Shown here: positions 44,490-53,162 of the stretch, piece by piece | How the letters are laid out: the number at the start of each line of letters is the position of its first letter | How positions within the stretch are numbered: position 1 is the first letter of the stretch | Assembly (NCBI GenBank): GCA_025055455.1 | Contig: JANWXD010000009.1 | Span: 48,981 to 112,980, forward strand | Length of the DNA: 64,000 bases | Origin: Bryobacteraceae bacterium | GTDB taxonomy: Bacteria; Acidobacteriota; Terriglobia; Bryobacterales; Bryobacteraceae | Reading direction: 5' to 3' | The notes under the pieces: model-generated | Seen by the model: the letters and a program-made list of their open reading frames with translations, nothing else | Databases searched by the model: none | Told to the model about the DNA's origin: nothing | Position numbers and translations under genes: made by a program

Positions 44490-45705
44490 GCGGCTCGCGC
44501 AGTCCCTCGCGCCGGACCTCCTCCCGCCAGCCGGCGAGCGCACCGACGAAGACGAAAATCCACGCCGCGAGGCCCAGCCGTTGCATGGGATAGTCGACGA
44601 GCCCGTGCAGGAAGACCGAAATGACGCCCAAGCCCCAGATGGAGCGCACGGCCGGCTCGAGGCTCCACAACGCCAGCGACGCCATGAGAACGAAGAAGGG
44701 CGTGCCCCCTTCGGCCAGCCACTCGGCCCAGTCGTTGTGCGCATGGTTGACGACCAGGCCGATGTCAAAGAAGGCGTAAGCGGGATACACGGTTTGGAAC
44801 GTACCCAGGCCGAAGCCCGTCCACGGGCGCTCGTGCCACATTGCCAAAGCGGATTGCAGCATATCGCGCCGGTGAACGTAAGGATCCGCCTGTTGGAAGC
44901 GCCGCCACAGCGCCTCCCATCCCACGACCGCCACAAACAGTACGGCGCACGCCACCAAGCCCGCCGCCGTGGTCCAGAAGCGGCGACCGGACAGCACCCG
45001 CCGCGCTCGCGCGAGCGTGAGGATCGCGAGCACTTCCGCCGTGGCCAGGGCCGATCCGGCGCGCGAGGTGGAAGCGATCACCGTGGCGTACATCGCCGCA
45101 GCCATCAGAGCATACGGCCAGGCACGGCCGCCCTCGCGTAGCGCCAGCCAGACCGCCAGCGGCAACAGCAGCTCGATGAAGGCCGCGTAGTTGTTGTGGT
45201 AAACGAACGGCCCCATGACCCTGTCGCGGTAGGGCGTCGCGAAGATCCAAAAAACCTTGCCCGGCGAGGTGAACCACTGCAGTACCGAGAGGACGCTTAC
45301 GGCGAAGCCGAACCACAGCGCCGCCCGCAGAAAGGCTCCTCGCAGTCGCCCGTCTTGAAACAGATTGGCCGAGACCGTCAGCAGGACGAGCGCCGCCAGC
45401 CACTCCAGCAGCTCGTTCTCGGTGACAAACCGGTAGGCCGTCCAGCCGGCGGCGAGCTGGAGTGCGATCCAGCCGACGGCCGCCGCCACGCACCAGACGG
45501 GCAATGGCAAGCGAATCGAAAACGGGCGCACCGCCATGCGGGCAGCCCACACGATCCCTAAGGCGAAGACTCCCGCCTGGAACAGGCTGAGGGCCCAGCG
45601 CGGCCTGACCCAGAGTGAAAGGATGCACCATGCCAGCAGCAGACCGAGCGCCATCGCCGAGCGGCGGGCGAACGGCTCGCTCAGAGGCTCGAAAGGGCGC
45701 GGCAA
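44479..45705 (-). CDS. O-antigen ligase/polymerase family membrane protein
   Basis: 408 residues from a TTG at 45705, or 391 from the ATG at 45654. About ten hydrophobic segments and a periplasmic loop with the typical Wzy/WaaL block RVMGPFVYHNNYAAFIELLLPLAVWL and STSRAGSALATAEVLAI, plus ERPWTGFGLGTFQTVYPAYAFFDIGLVVNHAHNDWAEWLAEGG (quoted in part; the NHAHND is diagnostic). It polymerises or ligates an undecaprenyl-linked sugar chain. It is the last gene of the leftward polysaccharide operon and is separated from the sugar transferase gene by 23 bases. Confidence 0.88.
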   Translation of the reverse strand: MPRPFEPLSEPFARRSAMALGLLLAWCILSLWVRPRWALSLFQAGVFALGIVWAARMAVRPFSIRLPLPVWCVAAAVGWIALQLAAGWTAYRFVTENELLEWLAALVLLTVSANLFQDGRLRGAFLRAALWFGFAVSVLSVLQWFTSPGKVFWIFATPYRDRVMGPFVYHNNYAAFIELLLPLAVWLALREGGRAWPYALMAAAMYATVIASTSRAGSALATAEVLAILTLARARRVLSGRRFWTTAAGLVACAVLFVAVVGWEALWRRFQQADPYVHRRDMLQSALAMWHERPWTGFGLGTFQTVYPAYAFFDIGLVVNHAHNDWAEWLAEGGTPFFVLMASLALWSLEPAVRSIWGLGVISVFLHGLVDYPMQRLGLAAWIFVFVGALAGWREEVRREGLREPLSL

Positions 45706-45714
45706 AGCGACATC

Positions 45715-45742
45715 TTAGTACGCGCCGCTTAGTACGCGCCGC
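45715..45742. repeat. 14-bp perfect tandem duplication across a stop codon
   Basis: TTAGTACGCGCCGC occurs twice in tandem (45715-45728 and 45729-45742). The second copy carries the sugar transferase stop (TAA on the minus strand). The first adds 14 bases downstream and is out of frame, so it does not change the protein. It is probably a recent slippage event. Confidence 0.8.
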
Positions 45743-47171
45743 GGGCGGAGAGCACAGCCTTGACGGTGCGGGCCAGAATATACAGGTCGAGCCAGAGCGA
45801 CCAGTTGCGGATGTAATAGGCGTCCAGTCTCTGCTGGGCGCTCAGATCGCCGTCGCTGCGCGCGGAGACTTGCCACAAGCCCGTCAGCCCGGGGCGCACC
45901 CGGGCCCGCAAAGCGCGGAACTCCGCCGGGAACTCGGCCAGATGATCTTCCGGAAAGGGACGCGGCCCCACCAAGCTCATTTCGCCTTTCAGAACGTTCC
46001 ACAGTTGTGGCAACTCGTCCAGGCTCGTGCGCCGCAGCAGCCGCCCGATGCCGGGAAGCACTCGCGGGTCTTGTTTCAACTTGCGGAACCGGCGCCACTG
46101 CTCCTGCGCCACGGGATCGCTTTCCAAGTGCCGGTGGAGGATCTGTTCGGAGTTCGGGTGCATGGTTCGCAATTTCCAGATCCGGATCTGTCGGCCGCCG
46201 TGACCCTCGCGTAGCTGGCTGTAGAAGGCAGGTCCGGGACTGGCGCGCCGGATCCACACGGCGGCCAGCAGAATGATGGGGAGCGCCAGAAGGCCACCGG
46301 CGGCAGCCAGCACGATGTCCAGCGCACGCTTCAACCAGCGGTTGAACGGACTCAGCAGGTTTTGGCGGATCTCGAGCCCCAGCACCCCGTTGAGGTCCCG
46401 TGCGGACACCCACAGGCTCGCCATGCCGAACAGGTCCGGCACGACCATGACGTGCGGGAAGCGCATGCCCAGGCGCTCGACGAGGCTGAGGAGCTCGGCG
46501 CGGGTCGCCTCCGGCACCGCCACCAGCACATGGCGGATCCGGCCCACCGTGCTCGACTCGGCGGCGAGGCGCTGTGCCGCCTGCTCGTCCAGAGCCGCCA
46601 CGGGCTTCCATCCGAGGGCAGGCTCCTCCTGAAGCCGCCGCAACACCGTCGAGGCCGCCTCGCCGCGGCCCACGACGAGCACGGGCGCCCCCCACCAACT
46701 CTTCCGGCCGCAGGCATGCCGCACGGTTCCGCGCGCCAGCGGCGCCAGCAGCATGGCCGCCGCCCAGGTGGACAAGTACACGCCCCGGGAGTGCGCGGCC
46801 GATTGTTTGCCCAAAAACATGGCGGCCGAAACCGCCAAATACACCAGTGTGATCCCGACCGCCAGGCGCCGGAGCTCTTCTGCGGGATTGATTCCCACCC
46901 CCGGATACAGCCCGAGCAAGGCAAAGGCGCCGACGCAAACCACGGCGATGGGCCAGGCGCTCCACGCTACGGCGCCGCTCGCTGTCGGACGCAGCAGAAG
47001 CCAGAAGGCGGTGCCCAGCATTAGGGCCAGCGTCAGGGCCGCCAGATCCGCTGCTGCCAGCACCGCGGCGGTGCGCAGCGGACTGGCGGCTGGAACGGCA
47101 GCACTGTGCGCCGCCGCCGTGCCGCGGAACGTTCCGACCAGGCCGTCGGCGACCGGCCACGACCCGTTCAT
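45729..47171 (-). CDS. Initiating polyprenyl-phosphate sugar transferase (WbaP/WcaJ type)
   Basis: 480 residues. Four N-terminal membrane helices, a Rossmann-like domain (GAPVLVVGRGEAASTVLRRL), another hydrophobic stretch (LKRALDIVLAAAGGLLALPIILLAAVW), then the catalytic block: SPGPAFYSQLREGHGGRQIRIWKLRTMH, LDELPQLWNVLKGEMSLVGPRPFPEDHL, VRPGLTGLWQVSARSD and LDAYYIRNWSLWLDLYIL. It loads a sugar-1-phosphate on undecaprenyl phosphate. Together with the separate enzyme at 21701 the organism has at least two starters. The start overlaps the stop of the epimerase gene by 4 bases, so they are coupled. Confidence 0.92.
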   Translation of the reverse strand: MNGSWPVADGLVGTFRGTAAAHSAAVPAASPLRTAAVLAAADLAALTLALMLGTAFWLLLRPTASGAVAWSAWPIAVVCVGAFALLGLYPGVGINPAEELRRLAVGITLVYLAVSAAMFLGKQSAAHSRGVYLSTWAAAMLLAPLARGTVRHACGRKSWWGAPVLVVGRGEAASTVLRRLQEEPALGWKPVAALDEQAAQRLAAESSTVGRIRHVLVAVPEATRAELLSLVERLGMRFPHVMVVPDLFGMASLWVSARDLNGVLGLEIRQNLLSPFNRWLKRALDIVLAAAGGLLALPIILLAAVWIRRASPGPAFYSQLREGHGGRQIRIWKLRTMHPNSEQILHRHLESDPVAQEQWRRFRKLKQDPRVLPGIGRLLRRTSLDELPQLWNVLKGEMSLVGPRPFPEDHLAEFPAEFRALRARVRPGLTGLWQVSARSDGDLSAQQRLDAYYIRNWSLWLDLYILARTVKAVLSARGAY

Positions 47172-48160
47172 ACGCGCACTTCCACCCCGCTAGGAACGCG
47201 CCCGGCGCGGCGCAGCTCCGCCTCGATCCAGCGATAGGTGGGTTCGAGTCCGTCGCGCAGACGAGTGGGGGGCTCCCAGCCCAGCACGGCTCGGAGCTTG
47301 GCGTTGTCGCTGTTGCGGCCCCGCACCCCTTGCGGCGCTTGGAGATTGTGCCGCTTGCGAATGTGCTTGCCCGCGATCTCCGCCGTCAGATCCACGAGTT
47401 GGTTGATCGTGACCAACTCCTCGCTTCCCAGGTTCAGCGGCCCCGGGTGGTCCGACCGCATGATTCTCCAGATCCCTTCCACGCAGTCGTCCACGTACAG
47501 AAACGAGCGCGTCTGCTCGCCGTCGCCCCAGATCTCGATCTCATCGCCGTCGCGCGCCAGCGCCACCTTGCGGCAGATAGCCGCCGGAGCCTTCTCCCGG
47601 CCGCCTTCGTAGGTCCCCAGCGGCCCGTAGACGTTGTGGAAGCGCACCACGCGCGTTTCCAGCTTGTAGTCCTCGCGATAGTATTGACAGAGCTTCTCCA
47701 TCCAGAGTTTTTCCCAGCCGTAGCCCTCTTCGGGGTCGGCCGGATAAGCATCCTCCTCCTTGAGCGGCGTCACTTCTGCGCTGCCCTGAAGCCGCTGCGG
47801 GTAAACGCAGGCGGAAGAGGAAAACAGAAATCGTTCCGCACCGTTCAACCGCGCCGCCTCGAGCATGTGCACGTTGATCATGGTGTTGTTGCGGGCAATG
47901 ACGGCGTGGAACGCAGTGATGTAGCCGATACCGCCCATGTCGGCCGCAAGATGGTAGATCTCTCGCACGCCCCGTGTGGCAATCAGGCAACTGTCGAACC
48001 GGCGCAGATCCAAGATTTGGAATTCTTCGGCGGGGCTCGGCTCGAACTCGGGGTGTTTCAAGTCCACGCCCCGGACCCGCAATCCTGTTCGCTTGAGGTA
48101 TTTCACTAAGTGGTGGCCGATGAAGCCACCAGCTCCGGTCACGAGTGCGTCAATCGGCAT
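47168..48160 (-). CDS. GDP-mannose 3,5-epimerase homologue (NAD-dependent)
   Basis: 330 residues, extended SDR fold. N-terminal GAGGFIGHH NAD site, then EIYHLAADMGGIGYI, SSSACVYP with Cys118, the active pair Tyr147 and Lys151 (GYGWEKL) and Lys190 in YEGGREKAPAAICRK. Plant GDP-mannose 3,5-epimerase uses Cys145, Tyr174, Lys178 and Lys217; all four correspond here with one constant offset of 27, and GDGEQTRSFLYVDDCVEG and GVRGRNSDNAKL match too. The plant enzyme makes GDP-L-galactose and GDP-L-gulose. In this operon it would supply an activated L-sugar for the polysaccharide rather than for vitamin C. Confidence 0.9.
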   Translation of the reverse strand: MPIDALVTGAGGFIGHHLVKYLKRTGLRVRGVDLKHPEFEPSPAEEFQILDLRRFDSCLIATRGVREIYHLAADMGGIGYITAFHAVIARNNTMINVHMLEAARLNGAERFLFSSSACVYPQRLQGSAEVTPLKEEDAYPADPEEGYGWEKLWMEKLCQYYREDYKLETRVVRFHNVYGPLGTYEGGREKAPAAICRKVALARDGDEIEIWGDGEQTRSFLYVDDCVEGIWRIMRSDHPGPLNLGSEELVTINQLVDLTAEIAGKHIRKRHNLQAPQGVRGRNSDNAKLRAVLGWEPPTRLRDGLEPTYRWIEAELRRAGRVPSGVEVRV

Positions 48161-49010
48161 GTGGCTGCTCCTTGCCCGTCTCAGGTGAAGTCCCCAAAAC
48201 GCCGGGGGCCTGTATCGTATATCGGCGCCAACCGGCGAGTTGAAAAGAGAAGAAGACCAGAAACCGTGGGTTGTGTTTGAGGTAGCGGCGCCAGAGCCGG
48301 CGCGGCTCGGTGGCCAGGCGGAACAGCCACTCCAGACCCGCCCCTTGCATCCAGGCCGGCGCCTGGGGCTTGGTGCCAGCCAGAAAATCGAACGCCGCCC
48401 CCACCCCCAGCATGACCGCGGGGATGCGACCGCGGTGGGCCGCCATCCAGTACTCCTGCTTGGGCGTGCTCAAGCCAACGAACAAGATCCGAACGCCCGA
48501 GGTCCGGATGGCGGCTGTCACCGTCGCGTCCTCTTCGGGGCGCAAGGGACGGAAGGGAGGCGCGAAGGCGTAGCGGATGGCCAGCTGGGGCCAGCGCCGT
48601 TGGACTGCCGCCCGCAGTTGGGCCAGCACTTCGGCCGTGCACCCGTAAAAGCCCACGGGCAGGCCTTCTGCGGCGGCCGCTGCCAGCACGTGCTCGGTGA
48701 GCCGGGGGCCGTAGACCCGCGTCGCCTCGGGCAGGCCGAGCCGCCGCAGACCCCAGACCAGCGGCATGCCGTCCGAGGTCACCAGGTCGGCGCCGTTCAT
48801 AACGCGGCGAAATTCCGCCGAGTCGTAGGCCTCCATGACGTTGTTGACCGAAGCGCAGCAGACGTACCGCGACTCGCCGCGCCGGGCCCAGGCGACAATC
48901 TGGCGCGTAGCTCTCACGTAGTCGGTAGCATCCACTCGCATGCCGAGGATTCCCTCGACGGTGGCACGCGCTCCGGGCCGACGGATCACTCCAGCAAACT
49001 CCACTAGCAT
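48150..49010 (-). CDS. WecG/TagA/CpsF family glycosyltransferase
   Basis: 286 residues from the ATG at 49010, 4 bases after the stop of the upstream glycosyltransferase; longer readings from 49268 run into that gene. The family (GT26) shows VDATDYVRATRQIVAWA, VCCASVNNVMEAYDSAEF, the core GADLVTSDGMPLVWGLRRLG with its conserved Asp, VGFYGCTAEVL and ILFVGLSTPKQEYWM with VMLGVGAAFDFLAG. It transfers N-acetyl-mannosamine-type or glucose-type sugars to a lipid-linked acceptor, often the second or third step of a repeat unit. The 3' end overlaps the epimerase gene by 11 bases. Confidence 0.93.
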   Translation of the reverse strand: MLVEFAGVIRRPGARATVEGILGMRVDATDYVRATRQIVAWARRGESRYVCCASVNNVMEAYDSAEFRRVMNGADLVTSDGMPLVWGLRRLGLPEATRVYGPRLTEHVLAAAAAEGLPVGFYGCTAEVLAQLRAAVQRRWPQLAIRYAFAPPFRPLRPEEDATVTAAIRTSGVRILFVGLSTPKQEYWMAAHRGRIPAVMLGVGAAFDFLAGTKPQAPAWMQGAGLEWLFRLATEPRRLWRRYLKHNPRFLVFFSFQLAGWRRYTIQAPGVLGTSPETGKEQPHAD

Positions 49011-49014
49011 AGCC

Positions 49015-50256
49015 TTAATCCCAAGAGCTGTTGCCGGTGGGCACCGCTGTAGGCTCCGTTTCCGCCGAAACCGCCCTCCGCGCCAGAGCAGCCTCGTAGA
49101 TCCGCACGAGCGACTCGAGGTTGGATTTCGCCGCGTATCGTGCGAGGTAGGTCCGCCGGGCCTGGGAGCCCATTCGATCCACGAGGGCGTCGTCGTCGAA
49201 GACGGTCCGCAGGACCTGCGCCAAAGAATCGGCATCGCCGGGAGCGAAGGTAAGTCCCGCGACGCCATTCGGCACGAGCTCTTGAAGTGCTCCGAGACCG
49301 GAGGCGATCACCGGCCTGCCGCTGGCTAAAGCCTCCAGCACCACCATGGGGCAGTTTTCGAACCACAGCGACGGCACGACCACGACGCGGGCGGTCTGCA
49401 GCAACTCCCCCACCTCTGGCCGGGTGCGGTAACCCATCAGCTCGACCGAGCCATTCCAACCAGAGGCGCACAGTTTCGATTCCAGGGACGCACGGAGCGG
49501 TCCGTCGCCAACGATGAGTAGCCGCCATGGCCACTGCGGGTTCAACCGACGCCACGCCTCGAGCAACACCAAGACACCCTTCTCCTCGGACCAGCGTCCG
49601 AAGAAAACCACGAGGCGAGACTCCGAAGGCTTCCGGGTGGGTGGACCCGGATCGACGACGAAATTCGGCTTCACGAAGATTCGATCCGCCGGCAAGCCGG
49701 CTGCTACGAAACGGGATCGAGCGAATTCGCTCAGGGCGATGAAGGCGTCGACGTCCTTGTCCCAGGTTCGCCGTAGGCGGTTGGCGATCACGAGGTGCGC
49801 CACAGCCGCCGAGGCCAGCGCGGAGTTCCGGTAGCAGCGCCGCAGCACGCCGCGCCAGGGCCAGCGTCCCAGGCAGTCTTGGCAGGGAACGCCCTTCCGC
49901 AGCAGAAAGGCGTTGACGCAAAGCAGCCGGTAGTTATGCAGCGTTTGCACCGTCGCTGCTCCGGCGGCCCGGCAAGCGGCGTGGACCGCCGGCGACAGCA
50001 CTGCCCAGAAGTTGTGCACGTGCGCCACGTGCGGGCGAAACTGACGGCACAGCTCGAAGACTTCCTGGTACGACCGGCGGGACCATGCGCTGCCGACGAC
50101 GGTTTTCACCGCCGAGGCCCAGCCGTCGAACTCGTTGGAGCGCTCGTAGCGCACGACCTCGAATCCATGCTGGCGCAGCAAGCTGACCTCGGCATCCACC
50201 ACGGCATCTTCGCCGCCCGGCTGCCGATAGCGGTTGTGAAGGACCAGGACCCTCAT
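49015..50256 (-). CDS. GT4-family glycosyltransferase
   Basis: 413 residues from the ATG at 50256, which overlaps the stop of the next upstream gene (ATGA). A GT-B fold is read from MRVLVLHNRYRQPGGEDAVVDAEV, VAHVHNFWAVLSPAVHAAC, VVFFGRWSEEKGVLVLLEAW, ENCPMVVLEALASGRPVIASGLGALQE (quoted in part) and the EX7E-type segment around ENCPMVVLE. The middle has VNAFLLRKGVPCQDCLG with a Cys pair found in many GT4 enzymes of this type. The donor is not known. It is part of the coupled run of glycosyltransferases. Confidence 0.9.
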   Translation of the reverse strand: MRVLVLHNRYRQPGGEDAVVDAEVSLLRQHGFEVVRYERSNEFDGWASAVKTVVGSAWSRRSYQEVFELCRQFRPHVAHVHNFWAVLSPAVHAACRAAGAATVQTLHNYRLLCVNAFLLRKGVPCQDCLGRWPWRGVLRRCYRNSALASAAVAHLVIANRLRRTWDKDVDAFIALSEFARSRFVAAGLPADRIFVKPNFVVDPGPPTRKPSESRLVVFFGRWSEEKGVLVLLEAWRRLNPQWPWRLLIVGDGPLRASLESKLCASGWNGSVELMGYRTRPEVGELLQTARVVVVPSLWFENCPMVVLEALASGRPVIASGLGALQELVPNGVAGLTFAPGDADSLAQVLRTVFDDDALVDRMGSQARRTYLARYAAKSNLESLVRIYEAALARRAVSAETEPTAVPTGNSSWD

Positions 50257-51524
50257 GCCGCGCGGTCTTGCCGCGCTCCGCCCGCCGGCGCAAGCCCCCA
50301 TCGCGCCGCGCGCAAAAACAGGTCCTCGAACGCGCGTGCGGCCCTCGGCGCGTCGAAGGCGCAGACGCGTCGCAGGCCCGCGTCGCGCAGCCGCGCCGTG
50401 AGTTCCGGCTGTGTCAGGATGCGATCCAGCGCTGCCGCCAAAGCTGGGACGTCCTCGGGTGGCACCAGCAATCCCGCCCGTCCGTCATCGAGCGCCATCC
50501 GCGGCCCGCCCCCGGGACAGTCAAATGCTACCGTGGGCGTTCCCAGCGTCATCGCTTCGAGCAGCGTCATGCCTAAACCTTCGAACCGCGAACTCACCAC
50601 TACGGCGCTTGCGCGCGCCATCAAGGGAAAGGGATTGGACACCGGGCCGGGCATGCGCACGCGTCCTCGCAAGCCGAGGCGGCTCACCTGTGATTCCAGC
50701 TGGTTCTGCCCCGGCCCCTCGCCCGCCACCACCAAGAACGCTTCCGGGTGCCGGCTCAGGAGCACCTTAAAAGCCTCGAGCAGCAGGTCGAACCCTTTTT
50801 CTGCCGTCAGTCGTCCGCAGGTCACGATCACCTTGGCGCAGGCCTGTTGGGGAAACCAAGACGGAACATCCCCGGCCGACAGCTGACGGATCCGGGCGCA
50901 GTCCAAGGGATTGGGAAGCACGACGGTGCGTTCGGACAAAGAAGGCACCATCGCGGTGAGGTCTGCGGCTACCCCCGGTGAGACGCACACGGCTTGTGCC
51001 AGGCGCGGGTACAGCAGCGGAAAGACGCGACGGTGCCAGCTCGGCGCTGCGGCTAACAAACGACTCCACGGACCGTGGATCCACCCTACGACCGGCTTGC
51101 CCGTCAGTTTCCCGACAACTACCGCTAAGTAGGTCGGGCTGCCCTCCTGCATGGCGAAGATGCACTCCGCGCGCCGCGCCCGGCGCAACAGTTCGCCGCA
51201 TAGCTGCGCGACCGCCGCGGAGCGGCCCTGGCGACCTAGCTTTCCGTAAAACGGTTCGCAATCCCGAGGCAGCTCGCTCGCCAGAGGTCCGTCCGCGCTC
51301 AGGTAAACTGCGTTGGGGCGGACCCGGGTCCGATCCAAATGCTGCAACAGCGTGACCTGAACCCGTTGCGCGCCGGCGGCGCGCAAATCCCGCCCCAAGC
51401 ACAAAAGCTTCACAGGTCGGGTCGTCTGGCTCGGCACGGCCGGCTGTCGAAGCCATCGGAACCAACCGCCCAGGTCCGCCAAGGTCTCGTTCCCGCTTGC
51501 CCGCAACTCGGCTTGCACGTTCAC
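50253..51524 (-). CDS. GT4-family glycosyltransferase
   Basis: 423 residues from the GTG at 51524, overlapping the polymerase stop (GTGA); longer readings lie antiparallel in frame with the upstream gene and are rejected. Signatures of GT-B retaining enzymes: VKLLCLGRDLRAAGAQRVQVTLL, VVGWIHGPWSRLL, VIVTCGRLTAEKGFDLLLEAF, FLVVAGEGPGQNQLESQV, VVVSSRFEGLGMTLLEAMTLGTPTVAFDCPGGGPRMAL (quoted in part; the EGLGMTLLEA is the EX7E block). It adds one sugar of the repeat unit; donor unknown. Confidence 0.9.
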   Translation of the reverse strand: MNVQAELRASGNETLADLGGWFRWLRQPAVPSQTTRPVKLLCLGRDLRAAGAQRVQVTLLQHLDRTRVRPNAVYLSADGPLASELPRDCEPFYGKLGRQGRSAAVAQLCGELLRRARRAECIFAMQEGSPTYLAVVVGKLTGKPVVGWIHGPWSRLLAAAPSWHRRVFPLLYPRLAQAVCVSPGVAADLTAMVPSLSERTVVLPNPLDCARIRQLSAGDVPSWFPQQACAKVIVTCGRLTAEKGFDLLLEAFKVLLSRHPEAFLVVAGEGPGQNQLESQVSRLGLRGRVRMPGPVSNPFPLMARASAVVVSSRFEGLGMTLLEAMTLGTPTVAFDCPGGGPRMALDDGRAGLLVPPEDVPALAAALDRILTQPELTARLRDAGLRRVCAFDAPRAARAFEDLFLRAARWGLAPAGGARQDRAA

Positions 51525-53080
51525 GGCGTCTGGACCGACCACGAGCCTCGGCCGGCCACCGCGCGGAAACGCGGCTTGCCGTCGCTCGGATCCGTCGAAC
51601 GGTCCCCGGCCGAATCGTACGCCAGCGCAATCCCCAACCCGAGCAGCGACCAGAACCAGATCCCCCCCTGAGGGCTTTCCAAATACACGTCGAACGTGGC
51701 ATTGACGAAGGCGGCCGCCCAGTAACAGAAAACCCAGGCGAGCTGCGCCCATTGCGGCCGCCCCGCTCGCTTCCAGCTGCGCAGTCGGCGCAACACCCGC
51801 AGCGCAAACCACGCATTCAGGCCCAGCCAAAGCGCCAAGCCTGGCACCCCAGTGCGGGCCAGGATAGTGATATGCCCATTGTGAGGGCTGCGCAGAGCAC
51901 CATCCGGGCGAACCTGGAACCCATCTTCATTGGCCAGATTCGGTCCGAAGCCTTTTCCCGTCCAGCGGTACGGTCCGTAGAAGGTGTAGTCGATTACCGT
52001 CCGCCACCACCTCAGACGCCATTGACGCGTGCCTTCGAGAAAAGCGTCTTCGCTGCCGGTGAGGCTTTTAAGGTTCTGAAGGATCTGCCGAGGGGAGGCT
52101 TGGCGGCCCGAAATCCAGTCGCGCTCCCAAGGGCGGACCGCCGCGACAAGAATCAATGCCAAACCGATCGCGGCCGCTGGCACAACTGATCGTCGGAACG
52201 CTAGCGCTCCCAGCGCTGCCATCGCGACCAGCAACGCCACCAAGCCTCCGCGATTGTGGGAGCCGTAGTAGAGAAAACAAAAGGCCCACAGGATCCACAA
52301 AATTCCCGCGCGGAGGCCGGACCTCCCGACGCGATGGGTGCCGCTCCCAGCATGGAAACCCAGGGCCAGAAAGCTACCGATTCCCGCCAGATGGACCGCG
52401 ATGTCGCCGGGCTTGACCACCACGACGGGCACGCCGGAGGGGCTATTCGGAAAAATCGGCTCGGCGGAAATCAGCTTCGCGAGCGCTAGCCAGCTGTACC
52501 AGCCGAGCAAGAGCACGCTCAGGCGCCGATACCAAGTCAAAATGGCGGCGCGGTATGGAGCCCTGCGCACGACAGTTGCCACGATGACAGCGAAAGCGCC
52601 ATAGCCCCAAATCGCGGCGTCCCGCAACGCGAAAACGCCGTATTGCGGCACGTCCGCCGCCGTGCGGACCGCGCACCATCCGAGGAATAGGAGCAAAGCA
52701 ATCGGCAGCCTTGGCGCGGAAAGATACCCCATGACCATAGCCATGGCCAGGATCAGCGCGCAGCCCGCCAGAGCGATCTCCCCGACGTAGAACGGCGGGA
52801 GCCCCAAGTAGGCGAACCCCCGCCCCATGGCCGCGTAGCCAGCAAGCAGCGCCCCGAGGATCCAAAGCGCTGCGGCCGCCGCACGTCCGGAAACCGCTGC
52901 GAACCCGCAGAGCAATGCGCAGGCGCCACCCAAAGTGACCCAAGGGGCCACGGAGACGCCGCAAGCCAGAGACACTGCTGCCGCGCCCGCCGCAAGCCAC
53001 TCCGCGAGGCGGCGCGCAAAGTGCGGCCAAAGCGGCTCGCCAGCTACCCTACTGGCAGCGACAACCGAATGAGCAGGCAT
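51521..53080 (-). CDS. O-antigen polymerase-like membrane protein
   Basis: 519 residues from the ATG at 53080. At least ten membrane segments (AAAVSLACGVSVAPWVTLGG, IALAGCALILAMAMVMGYL, LLLGWYSWLALAKLI, AILWILWAFCFLYYGSHN region). The long loop contains GPYRWTGKGFGPNLANEDGFQVRPDGALRSPHNGHITILARTG (quoted in part), where GFGPN and HNGHI match the Wzy/WaaL block seen in the sister protein at 44479. NRGG is also typical. It is likely the polymerase, while the 44479 protein may be a ligase or the reverse. It is coupled to the glycosyltransferase after it. Confidence 0.82.
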   Translation of the reverse strand: MPAHSVVAASRVAGEPLWPHFARRLAEWLAAGAAAVSLACGVSVAPWVTLGGACALLCGFAAVSGRAAAAALWILGALLAGYAAMGRGFAYLGLPPFYVGEIALAGCALILAMAMVMGYLSAPRLPIALLLFLGWCAVRTAADVPQYGVFALRDAAIWGYGAFAVIVATVVRRAPYRAAILTWYRRLSVLLLGWYSWLALAKLISAEPIFPNSPSGVPVVVVKPGDIAVHLAGIGSFLALGFHAGSGTHRVGRSGLRAGILWILWAFCFLYYGSHNRGGLVALLVAMAALGALAFRRSVVPAAAIGLALILVAAVRPWERDWISGRQASPRQILQNLKSLTGSEDAFLEGTRQWRLRWWRTVIDYTFYGPYRWTGKGFGPNLANEDGFQVRPDGALRSPHNGHITILARTGVPGLALWLGLNAWFALRVLRRLRSWKRAGRPQWAQLAWVFCYWAAAFVNATFDVYLESPQGGIWFWSLLGLGIALAYDSAGDRSTDPSDGKPRFRAVAGRGSWSVQTP

Positions 53081-53162
53081 CCGCGATTCCCATCCGTTGC
53101 CGCGTCCTCGCTTGTTCGGAACCAACGCCGCGGTCGAGGCCGCGGCGCGGGATCGCGGCGGG

